From positions 186,001-250,000 of the forward strand of contig NC_089184.1 of NCBI RefSeq assembly GCF_947507565.1: DNA of 64,000 nucleotides, in the 5' to 3' direction. The notes below the pieces were generated by a model, which saw nothing but the letters and a program-made list of their open reading frames with translations, was not told the origin of the DNA and searched no databases. Below, in pieces: positions 1 to 13,388 of the stretch. A program made the position numbers and the translations under genes. The stretch's first letter is position 1. Each line of letters starts with the position of its first letter. The DNA comes from Oscarella lobularis (Eukaryota; Porifera; Homoscleromorpha; Homosclerophorida; Oscarellidae).

Positions 1-1715
1 TCAAGCGGTTCTGTACAATGCTCTCCTGAAGGGACAGGATTCGGACAAGTGGACAGCGGTGCAATGTTTGACAGGAGCTCACGTCTGCGACGAAGTCATT
101 GTTAGGGAACTTTTTAGTCGTCTCAATGGCTTGGATGACGCGCAGCATTTCAAGGCGTCTGCTCTTCTAAAGAAACTCAGTCGGAATTCCGTGAGACGAG
201 AGAAAAAAAGCGCCAGTTTTCTGTTATTCGCGTATAGTCTCTCGTTCATTTTTTGACTGGTGAACAATTGAATAGCAATTGCTGGCAGGCAAGGCTGAAT
301 AGCTGTAAATTAGTTCCTCTCCTTTACGGGTCAATCAATAAGGTAGGATCTCAATGGATGTGTTTGAGGAGTTGCTTTATTCTTTTGTTTAGGATTTGAC
401 GCAAAAGTTACTCGATCTGATGTGGCACGACTGGAGTTCGGGCGTTCGTCAAGCCGCCGCCCAGGCATTAGGAAAAACGGGAAAAGGAAAAGTGAGTTTG
501 TATTATATATAGGAAAGGGTGTGTATGCTATATGGAATTTCTCAGCTGGTTCACGACGAACTAAGGGAAAAACTAAAGAACGGGAAAGAGAGCGAGAAGA
601 TTGACGCGTTGAGAAAAGTAAAAAATATTTTTAAAAAAGTCATGTGCGCTTTGTGATTGGATCGAATTTCTTCAAAGATTCGTGGCCTAGGCTTGATGAC
701 CGGTCGAATGCTGCCCTCGTTTCTCGCCTGCTTTCGAAGCGACTACGTCTCCGTCAAACTTCACGCGACAAAAGTATCCTCAATTCAATATGATTCTATA
801 GAACGTATGTAATTTTCTCAAAAGGCTGCAGCCGAGCTTTTGATTAAAGACGTCAAAGTCATAGAAGCGCTTATGAAACAGATGGACGACGATCTCTGGA
901 AGATGAAAGCTCACGCCATACAAGGTAATGAGAAGAGAACCACGGGACTATTGATTCCATACGTTTCTCGTATTAGCACTTGGCCTGATTGGCGTCAATC
1001 ATCCTGGCTTGATTGACAAATTACTATGGTCAATGCGATTCGAAAAACATCCATTTGTACGCGCCGAAGCCTGTCGTAGTCTTCAGCTCATTCGACGTAC
1101 GATGGACAACGACGACGACATTGACGACACAGACGCCCGAATTATTCCGGTCCTGCGTGATCTATTGACAGTTGACAGTGACCCAAATGTAAAGCGGTAA
1201 GTGAACTATGGGAGGGGGCGTGGCCCCAATGACATCATTCTCTTTGATTTTTTTTTAGGGAAGCCGCTGCTGCGCTGAGGGCTCTCGGTCAAGAGCCGAC
1301 AGCTGACGAAAGCATGACTGCGCTCGTGCGAGAAGAGGTGAAGAAATTGGGAACGCGTGGACGCATCATAACGCGCATCGTCGAGCGAGAAATCGCCGAG
1401 ACGCTAGAACAACATCGACGTCGTCTTCTACGAGCGTCGCCGTCGCCGTCGCCGTCGAGACGATGGAGACAGGCGACGCGAACGACTGTTTTGAGTAGTT
1501 GGATACGTGGAACGGACGACGGCGAGGCGAGCGACGATGAAAACAGCGAACTGATTCCACTAAAAGATGAAGAGGACGGCGACGAAGACGAGACGACTGA
1601 AAGAGGACAAGCTACGACTACGACGACTACGACGACTAGGGAACTAAGGGATGGTCGAGTAACAATGCAATCAACTGCTCTGTCTCATTACATGGACGGC
1701 GTGAGCGATATTTAG
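1..1715 (+). CDS. HEAT-repeat protein, HEATR4-like (5' end outside window)
   Basis: The 3' part of a split gene. The predicted exons are <1-190, 393-491, 546-617, 678-773, 825-924, 977-1196 and 1259-1715, and every junction keeps frame with GT-AG introns. The product is a chain of helical HEAT-type repeats, with recognisable pieces such as LMWHDWSSGVRQAAAQALGK and KAHAIQALGLIGVNHPGLI. The C-terminal tail of roughly 100 residues is low complexity and highly charged (Arg/Ser, then Asp/Glu, then a Thr run) and looks disordered. HEAT repeats are protein-interaction scaffolds. The alternation of Trp-containing and Ala-rich repeats recalls the animal HEATR4 family, but that assignment rests on memory of the family and was not searched. 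Any other armadillo/HEAT scaffold remains possible. The stop codon is TAG at 1713. Confidence 0.7.
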
Positions 1716-2376
1716 ACATGTGAGAATACACTGTACAGTTGCGCGCTGCCTAGTGCGCAAGCGCGGTGCTAATTTTGTCGTCAGGGTTTCTGAGGCTACG
1801 AAATGCCTTTGAACAGGTTCCCTTCTCGTCCAGTACTCAATTTCATGGGAATGACGCTAGAGAAAACGAGGAGCTGGTAAAAAGCTAATCGAGGCCTCTC
1901 GCGAGGAAACGACTCTCAACCGGAGTGATTGACCCCTGTTTTGCCTAGGACGCCTACGGTGGGAGTATGGCTGGGCTTAGGAACAATCGCACTGTGCTAT
2001 TTCACCGACTGGCGCGTCGTCATGGGCAAAATTCCTTTCGTACGACAAAAGTACGAACACGAGCCGCCTCACTAACGACACAAAGCGAAGAATAGTGCAT
2101 GATTGTGTGCTCATTCGTTTAAAAAAAGCCCTTTTCGCTGCAACTACGTGTACGAATATTTCATGTTGGTGTTTACGCATGCGCAATCTACGGAAGTAAA
2201 TTTGCCTTCGGCACGTTCCGACAGCCTTTTTTGTCGGCCAACGGTGCAATCCCCTCGATTTTCGAACGAGGCAAACGCTCGTCGCGTCGCCTTCGTTCTC
2301 ACCTATCGCATTTTCCGCGTGCAAACGCACATCGTCGTCGCGCGCGACGCGCCGCGAAACAACAAAAAAATCCGCC
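1716..2376. other. Intergenic region between HEAT-repeat gene and CRTC
   Basis: 661 bases without a supportable gene. It must hold the 3' UTR of the HEAT gene and the promoter and 5' UTR of CRTC. Open frames on both strands here are short, lack recognisable domains and overlap one another. The only motif of note is an NRF-1-like palindrome at 2175-2185. Confidence 0.6.
2175..2185. promoter_or_regulatory. NRF-1-like palindromic motif upstream of CRTC
   Basis: The bases ACGCATGCGCA match the GCGCATGCGC core bound by NRF-1-type factors in animal promoters. The site lies about 190 bases before the CRTC start codon. A related TGCGCATGCG lies about 85 bases before the basigin-like gene. Function is inferred only. 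Confidence 0.35.
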
Positions 2377-4638
2377 ATGGCGCAACAACCGCGAAAGTTC
2401 GTCGAAAAGATGGCCCTGCTCAAAGAAAAGGAACGTCAACAGTCGATGGCCGTCGAGCAAGTGTTACAAGAAGTGCGCGCGGCTAAAGTAGGCGTAGGTG
2501 GTCGACGAATCGGTTCGAACGCGCAATTCGGCTCGGTAAGCGCCCCCTCTCGTTCCACGCGCGCGTATCCAACGCAATCCCTATCGCGTCACGTCGCAAC
2601 TGGCGCGTCTCTTGTCGCCTCCATAGGATTACGCCGTCGCCGCGCAGCCGCCCTACTACGCGACGTCAACTCGTCATCGTTACGATCCCGCTTACGGGGC
2701 CTCGGCGGCCGTCGCCCCGACGACGCCCGATTACGGGACTCAACAGTTGATACACAGTCGATTGACTCAATCGTTACCCGTGCTCTATTCGCCGCCTCCG
2801 CCGCCGCCGCCACCGCCGTCACATCAACAGCAATCTCTACCGCCGCCACCACCGCCGTCTCAACAGCAACTTCATCACAATCTCCTAGATCTTCAGGTTC
2901 CATACATAGAATAAACAGATACTTTCATAGTTCCACTTGTTTCTTATTCTAGAGCGCTCTTCACGAGCAACGGGAAATGGTGCATGCTGGTGGCGGCGGC
3001 GGCAACGCTCCTACTATCGTATCAGCGTCGAATGTTCGAACGAGATTTCCCCATAAAAGCCAGGGAATGGATTGTCGAGTGCGCTAACTCACTCCATTTA
3101 TTTATTTATTTATTTATTTATTATTTTTAGACGGAGTATCCGTCTATGATGCCTATGCAACAGACGTTGGACGTTCTGTCGTCGTCCGAGCAGCTCTGTC
3201 GTCGGTGAGAAAGAAAAAGAAAAAGAAGTTTTGCAAGGACCCAGCTTCTTTTGTTATAGAATCAAATCAGAACCGGATATACATAACAGCATGAAAGCAG
3301 CCGAAGAGTCGAGCCAGCTGAGACAGAGATTACTCGCCACAACGGCCACAATACCAGGTAAGAAATTCCAACATCTCCTTAACTAAACCGGAATTGGAAT
3401 TCATTTATGTATGTCCTGTTTATAGAAGATGACCGGCCCGGAATGATGAGAGTAAGCGTTCAAATATCATTATTCGACTTCTCTATTTTTCCATATAGGC
3501 GCCAGCGCCGACAGCGACGGCACCGTCGTCATTTGGACAGAGACATCGAACCCAATCCACCGTTCTGCCTCCCTCCTACATCTCAACCCCGTATGGCTTC
3601 GCGACTCTCCCCTTTGTCATTGTTTGCACTAGGGTTTTTCGCTTAGCAACGACGGTTATTCGCTCGCCGGCGCTCGAGCCAGCTCCGTTCCCAATCTCAC
3701 CGAAGATCCCGTCAATTCGTCAGAAAGTGAGTTTGACGATTCTGCTATATACGGCGGCGGCGGCGGCGGTCACATCAGCGGGGCGGCATCGGCTGCAGCT
3801 GCCGGCGGTCAGACGGCAATCTTTCGCGTACGACAAGGTTTTATGAACGTCGGTTCGAAGCAAAAGTCACCCGTAGTACCGAGATCTGTTCGACGTCACC
3901 AACAACAGCATATGTATGGTGACGTGGAAACGGTTCACTCTCCGTCGTTGCATCCGCCGCCGATGTATAGTCTAAACAAGCAGCAGCAACAACAGCAGCA
4001 AGATGGCTATGCCGCGGATTTTCCGGCACTTGTTTCGCCGCCTCTAACGGCTGCGAATAACAGTGGATCGTCGTCCTTGGGCCAGCAGCAACAACAACAG
4101 CAATTCGCCTTTCCTATGGGTTATCCTGATCAGCATTCACAGCGACAACAGCAACAGCAACAACAGCAACAACAACACTACTTCTGTGACGTCGGAAGTG
4201 AACTGCAGGTATAATTAATAGTCTCTATCTCACGTTTATTGATATTTGTTTGTGCAGCAGACAGCTGCCTTGCAGCGAAAGTTCAACGCTATGAACGTAG
4301 CGCCTAATGACATGCCACCACCCCAACAGCAACACATGCCTAATTCACCGTCTTATCCTTTTTCTGCTGGAAATGATCAGCTGACTCAGAATTACTCGCC
4401 TTATTTTACTCAATCGTCACCTCTCCCCTCTTTAGTTGTTTCACAGAGTAACGATCAGTCTCAGCAACAGATGCCGGGATTTCCAACGTCCGGTCATAGC
4501 CAAGTTTATTCGTCGGAAACGCTTGTTGACAGTCTGTTTGCAAAGCAGTTAGACAATTCCGAATTGGAGTCACTTTTGTATAGCGAAAACATGCTTCCTG
4601 ATCCCGAGACGGAGGAGGCGCTCAAGAGGCAGCCTTGA
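2377..4638 (+). CDS. CRTC: CREB-regulated transcription coactivator (CRTC/TORC)
   Basis: Nine predicted exons (2377-2535, 2627-2896, 2953-3078, 3131-3204, 3260-3357, 3426-3451, 3499-3590, 3647-4208, 4258-4638) give a 595-residue protein. The N-terminus (MAQQPRKFVEKMALLKEKE) matches the CREB-binding helix of the TORC family. A central basic motif RRIKSEPDIH, with Ser at about residue 213, sits where family members carry the SIK/AMPK phosphorylation site that controls 14-3-3 binding and nuclear entry. The extreme C-terminus (LPDPETEEALKRQP) resembles the family's acidic transactivation tail. Between them lie poly-Pro stretches (residues 105-130) and several poly-Gln tracts (about 3980-4175). 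Known role: cAMP- and calcium-responsive coactivator for CREB/bZIP factors. Length and end-to-end architecture are normal for the family. A downstream GTGAGT inside exon 8 (3727) is not used in my model, because the open frame continues through it. Confidence 0.88.
3097..3124. repeat. TTTA microsatellite in CRTC intron
   Basis: About seven TTTA units sit directly before the exon 4 acceptor and form part of its pyrimidine-rich tract. Confidence 0.85.
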
Positions 4639-4811
4639 GTACTGTGTAGGGGATTGTAATGGCGGGTAATTAAGTATTTTATTTCTAGCTAAGGTTTTTC
4701 GTAAGTCAACTGGGCTGGGTGGGCTGGGTGGGCTGCTGACATTTCTGCCTATGGTGATTTGTCATCGTACCGCATTGTAGTATGCTGATTTTGGATTGAG
4801 TCTTTAGAAAC

Positions 4812-4839
4812 GCCTCTCTCTCTCTCTCTCTCTCTCTCT
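4812..4839. repeat. CT dinucleotide microsatellite
   Basis: Roughly 13 uninterrupted CT units in the intergenic space after CRTC. Confidence 0.9.
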
Positions 4840-4916
4840 TTTCGTAGTTCAGTTAGGAGGAAATGAACACGTACACGTAGGAATGTGTATATCCACCTGT
4901 ACAATATTAAAAATGA

Positions 4917-4980
4917 CACGTGATTTTAAACGCAGTTTCCACGTGGTTCTTCTGGCCAATCATATGCAAAGCATCACGTG
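4917..4980. promoter_or_regulatory. Cluster of three CACGTG E-boxes with CCAAT
   Basis: Perfect CACGTG palindromes at 4917-4922, 4940-4945 and 4975-4980, with a CCAAT between the last two, lie 73-136 bases before the CARD-kelch start codon. CACGTG is the binding site of Myc/Max, USF and MiT/TFE-type bHLH factors. The spacing and position fit a proximal promoter, but function is inferred. Confidence 0.5.
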
Positions 4981-5052
4981 GTAGCGAGTCCCCGCTTTCC
5001 AATTGAGTACATCGCGTTCTTTTTTTCTGTCTGCTAAGCCCGTTCATTTGCT

Positions 5053-5785
5053 ATGGACAAACGATGGGATAAAATTGTGGCTACGAATCTCTCAGAATTG
5101 GTTCCTGTACTTAATCCTCCAGCCCTCCTATTCCGTCTGCGATCTCTAAAGCTCATTACATCACAGGAAATGCAGGAGATTAGGCAATTGCCGTCAAAGC
5201 AGGAAATGGCATATGAGCTGCTCGATCAAATTTTACCACGAAAGGGTCCCAACGCATACAGCAAGTTTGTCGAGGTGTTGATGGAAACCGAAGGGCAAGA
5301 ACATATAGCCGATATGCTAAAAGCAGTCGACGAACACACCGTTATACATGAGACTTTAGACTTAAAGTGTGTCATGCCTGAAGAGCTTATTCATGAGGCT
5401 GAGATGGAAAAGCTCAAAAGAGACAACGAAGCTTTGAAAAGTGAAGCGTTGAAGTGGAAGTCAAAATGCAAAGGAGAGGCATTGATAATATTAGGATTGC
5501 GAATAAAGGTAATCTCGGCGCAAGTTGTAGCACATTTGCTTGTACCTTCTTTTAGGAAGACGAATCCAAGCTAAAGACGATTGAGCCTCAGTGGAGAGTG
5601 CAGATGCTGCCTCCTCTGCCGGCATGTTGTAGGCCCTGCGGTCGAGTAATTGAACTAAACGGAAGTCTTATTGTGGGACGGGGTCGCAAGCTGTTTTACT
5701 TGGAGAAGGGGTCGTGGAAAAGCAAGACGGTAGAAGCCTCCATTTGGAGTGTCTTGACCTGTGGGAACAATTGCTACGTGATGGG

Positions 5786-5825
<40 letters not shown>

Positions 5826-6428
5826 AAGGACACGAAAACGCTGAAAATTTACCAGTGGAAATTTGGTAGTGAAAGTTTAGCTGAGATGACACAACTTCCT
5901 GAAGATCATCAGCTTACATGGGGAGTTTCAGCAATTGGGAACGAGGAAAAAATCTACATTGTCGGTGGCTACGGGCCCAAATGCGGCTTTGCCAACCAAG
6001 TCAGTTGTTACGAGATTAGAACAGGCACGTGGACAAAGATGAAAGAAACCACGATTCGACGAGCTGGCTCCTCTTTGACCATCCTTGGTGATGACATGTA
6101 CATCGGAGGCGGAATAACGAGTGCAGGAGTTAGTAATCAACTTGAATGTTTGCCATTGATTGGAGATGGCAATTGCAGCACTCTGCCGCCTACGACGAGC
6201 CCCCTCTGTCAACTCGCCAAATTCAACGAGCAGCTTGTTGCCGTTGGAGGCTGGGGTCAGAAGAGCAATTGCTTTGAAGTGTATGACATTGTAAAGGACC
6301 GTTGGCTTGCGCTTCCGTCACTAAACAGGGGACGCTACGCTCACGGCTTGTGCTCAACGCAAGATAATCGACTATTAGCAGTAAGAGGATTTAGTGAAGG
6401 ACAGTTCATTGAATGCTTTTACACATGA
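5053..6428 (+). CDS. CARD-domain protein with C-terminal kelch repeats
   Basis: Two exons (5053-5508, 5556-6428) encode 442 residues. Residues about 1-95 form a death-fold/CARD-like helical bundle: MDKRWDKIVATNLSEL, then LFRLRSLKLITSQEMQEI and a YSKFVEVL helix. A charged coiled-coil-like linker follows (residues 110-150). Residues about 165-442 carry kelch-type blades, with Gly-Gly and Trp signatures such as KIYIVGGYG, DMYIGGG and LVAVGGWG followed by YDIVKDRWLALPSL. A 13-residue poly-Gln run interrupts the first blade region. CARDs make homotypic contacts in apoptosis and innate immunity, and kelch propellers bind target proteins. The combination suggests an adaptor or sensor, or a link to ubiquitin or cytoskeletal partners. 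No BTB domain is present, so it is not a standard KLHL protein. Function beyond this is unknown. Confidence 0.8.
5787..5825 (+). repeat. (CAA)13 poly-Gln tract in kelch domain
   Basis: Thirteen uninterrupted CAA codons lie inside the propeller. Pure CAA arrays mutate quickly by slippage, so length polymorphism is expected. Confidence 0.95.
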
Positions 6429-6665
6429 AGAACACATCATCATGCAGATATATCCGTACTCATCATCGGTCAAGTTTTGCGCATACATGCAGTCGTCCCC
6501 GTCGTATCCAGTACCAGACTTTTTTTCTAAAACAGCGCAGTGATATCAATATTAATTGTCTTTATAAATGTTCGCCGAAATATTTTCCCCGCGACCTCGT
6601 TATGAATATCAACGCCAAAGGAAGGTGGATTCACGTGATCCTATTTGGGTGTGATTATGCAGGCG

Positions 6666-10474
<3,809 letters not shown>

Positions 10475-10873
10475 TGCCTAGATGTTTATAAGCAATGTAA
10501 ATATGTGATGGTACTGCATTAGCTTTGTAAGATGTAGGAATTTTAATTAATACACACTTATCTAACCCCAATCATATGACGTGATGTACGTCTTATTAAT
10601 TACGTATTCCCTGTTGGGTCGACGTGAAAAATTGCCGACAAGGTGGACGAAATTAGCACTTTGGACTCAACGCGTTAATCCTGTAAAAACAGGTGCGCAA
10701 AGGTCGTCAAAGAGACGATTAGAGAATCAAAAAATGTCAAATCCTCGAAACGCCGCGGCCAGGATTGATTGCATCGACAATGCGCATGCGTCCTCGTCGT
10801 CATACGAGAGTTGCTCGGGCGAGAGAGATTAGTTTTAGAGAGATTCGGCTTGAACTGGCGGCAGCGCATCGCA
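10475..10873. other. Intergenic region between NEDD4-like and basigin-like genes
   Basis: 399 bases with no gene I can support. It becomes CpG-rich towards the basigin-like start and contains an NRF-1-like TGCGCATGCG at 10781-10790. Confidence 0.6.
10781..10790. promoter_or_regulatory. NRF-1-like motif upstream of basigin-like gene
   Basis: TGCGCATGCG, a near-palindromic match to the NRF-1 core, lies 84 bases before the start codon in a CpG-rich stretch. Function is inferred. Confidence 0.35.
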
Positions 10874-12962
10874 ATGGAATTTAGGAAAGCACTAGCGACG
10901 TGGCAAATCGTCCTAACGGCGACGATCGCAATCGCGCCCTATCTCGCAACCGGTGAGTGAAAAACCGTCGACTCGCTTCGCGGGCGAAAAAACCGCCGAA
11001 GAAGCAAAAGTCCGACGTCGACGACGATCGCAAACGAATGACAAATGATTGGCGTGGCACGCGGCTGCGCAATTGACCGCGCTCTCCCCCCGTTCGCTTT
11101 TTTTCGCGGCGCCACGCGTTACCAGACGACTCGAACGATTAGCCTAGGCGAAAAACGTGCTCGCGCACATCTAGCGAAGACAGCGACTCATGCGCGCTCC
11201 CCCCTTATAACATCGTTGGGGGGGAGGAGGCGGGCGAAGTAGCAAAGGTGAAGTGACTCGACTCTTCCGGTTCTTAGGGCTCCAATTCGAATCGCTGACG
11301 CCGAATACGACTGCCACGGTGGGCGCTTCAGTCGATTTGAAGTGCGTAGCGAAAACCGAGTCCACAATCGAGTGGTTTCAAGGCGATCAACTCGTTCAAG
11401 GCTCGAGTTTTTCGCGTTTTCGGGTGAGACGAGCTAAGGAATCGCGACGACGAATCGAAGCGCGATTGGTTTCTCGCTTCAGGTCGGCAGCCCGGGCGAT
11501 AGCGGCTTGGAATCGACATTAACAATCAATCGCGTCGTCGAATCCGATAGTGGCGTGTATACGTGTCAACTAAAGAACACCAGTAGCAGCACTCTAAGAC
11601 GTTCCCTCGTGCTCACCGTCGTCAAGCCAACAACGCCAGGACCAAGTTGGAAACTAAAGTTTCTTCATTCGATTTTTTTTTGTATTTTTTTTCTAGGCGA
11701 TGTAGTTAGAACGGAAGAAGTCGCCACTGCCGACGTCGTCGTCGTTACGCCGCCGTCTACTCGAAAGGAAACTTTGCTTGATAGTGTCGTCGACGTCGTT
11801 TCGTTGAATATCAACGGAACGACGACGATTAGTTGCTCAGTGGCGAATCCATCAGAGCAAATTAAGTGGTTTTCACCCAACGGAATGCAACTCAAATCCA
11901 TGCCTAATACATCTACCGTTCAAGTCGGCCTCGAATATCCGACTTTCATAGTCATTGAAGAGACATTGCGTCAATCGAGTTTGATCTTTTACAATAGTCA
12001 ACGTGCATTGGCTGGCGACTATTCGTGCGTGTCGACGGGAGGAAGCAACGCAACAATAGAAGTTCAAGGTAAATAGCAACGAAAATTCATCTTCTCAAAT
12101 ATTAAAAATGTTCGTTTTTAGCTCCTCCCTTCGTTGCTTCGAATTTGACCAAAGACGTTCGAACGACTGTTCTCACTGGCGATTCCATGTCGTTTCAATG
12201 CACGGTACGCGGCTATCCGATGCCGAAACTTCGTTGGTTCCTCAACGACAAGACGATCGTCATCGCGTCCCAATGCATTCATCCGCTCGACGCAACGAAT
12301 AACAGCGTCGACGATTACCAGCCCGTCTGTCGAGTCGACAACTGCGTCTTTCGAGACTGCCGTCAGTCGATTGTCACGCAAACGCGACGGCACTCGGCGA
12401 ATGATTGGACGGTGACGGAGAAGTTAATCCTCGACGATATCGACGGCGAAATGGCGGGAACGTACAAGTGCGTTGGAATCATCATTGGAAGTCGTAATGC
12501 GAGTAATGAGACAATGCTGCGAGTTCACAGTAAGCGAAAACAATGGAAATTTCTCCCTTTTTCTATTGTTCTTTAGGTCGATTGCGTCCCTTGTGGCCGG
12601 CGATTGGGATTGTCGTCGAGATCATTCTCCTCGTTATTGCCGTTTCCGTTGGCGAGGTCATCGAGACGAAGAGGAAGAAGAAGAAATTGCAGAAACGGAA
12701 GCTCGAGCAGGAGCAATCGATGCGCGGTCAGTAAACGCCTTTTTCAATTAAAAAAAGGACTCTATGATCTTCTATAGAGACTGGGAGCAAATCGCCGACG
12801 ACTAGGTACACGTAACGTCTCTTTTTCGCAGCCTTTTTGACATGCGTCTCTCTTTTCTTCGTCAGAACTGACGATTCGTTCTTTTCGGACAGGCAGGGCG
12901 GCGTCGTTCCACGAAAGACTCTCACGTCTAAATCAGAAGCTATGACGGAATCTGCTGCCTAA
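10874..12962 (+). CDS. Basigin/neuroplastin-like Ig-domain membrane protein
   Basis: Eight exons (10874-10952, 11278-11423, 11483-11645, 11697-12068, 12122-12529, 12577-12726, 12778-12805, 12866-12962) encode about 480 residues. A signal peptide is followed by three Ig-like domains. Domain 1 runs from VDLKCVAK to SDSGVYTCQL, domain 2 from TTTISCSV to AGDYSCVS, and domain 3 from SFQCTVRGYP to MAGTYKCVG. The transmembrane helix starts LWPAIGIVVEIILLV, with a Glu buried inside the membrane, and is followed at once by a Lys/Arg-rich tail. The LWP...GI..E pattern is the hallmark of basigin, neuroplastin and embigin, where it mediates pairing with monocarboxylate transporters and PMCA pumps. Domain order matches three-Ig basigin-2/neuroplastin. 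Domain 3 has extra Cys residues (IASQCIHP, CRVDNCVFRDC), an unusual loop. The first intron (325 bases) is the longest I mapped. Confidence 0.82.
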
Positions 12963-13388
12963 CGCTGTATGAGGTGTAGAGTGTACATGATGTTTGTAAA
13001 GTTAGGCGCAATTTCGTTTGAGTGGGCTCGGTTCTTCTTTGTTCGTATGCCGACGTGTTCCTGGTACCGCCTCTATCTTATCACGGACGGGGAGTGGGCG
13101 CTGGGTGCATGAGATGTACATGTAATAAGAATAAACGAGGGTGGTTTCTATTCACTTAGTTAAGAAAACACGTCGTCACTAAATTTTAGTTTGTCTTTGT
13201 AGGAAAGTATTGTGTATCTTGACAGGTACAGGACATCAGTAGGATGGGGGTTGCAAGAGAAAAAAATCATTATCTAAAAATTTGGCTGATTTTGATTTTC
13301 CGGGTGACCCAAAGCTTTCCCCAAAATTCCCCCGCTATAATTAGGCATGACGTAATTGATTACTCTGCAAACGAGACAGTAATATACA
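12963..13388. other. Intergenic region between basigin-like and Mx-like genes
   Basis: 426 bases with no gene. It holds the basigin-like 3' UTR (poly(A) signal at 13130) and the Mx-like promoter. I looked for interferon-response-type GAAANN repeats and saw none convincing. Confidence 0.6.
13130..13135 (+). terminator. AATAAA polyadenylation signal (basigin-like gene)
   Basis: A canonical hexamer 168 bases after the stop codon in an AT-rich stretch, consistent with mRNA 3' end formation. Confidence 0.5.

Larger units (their letters stand above)
4639..5052. other. Intergenic region between CRTC and CARD-kelch gene
   Basis: 414 bases, no gene seen. It contains three tandem GGGCTGGGT units (4712-4736), a CT microsatellite (4812-4839) and a compact promoter-like block with three CACGTG palindromes. 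Confidence 0.65.

Noticed and set aside
2589-2903. Minus-strand frame of 104 residues in CRTC exon 2
   Set aside because: Low-complexity shadow of the poly-Pro/Gln coding exon. The + frame has the family's sequence and correct phase.
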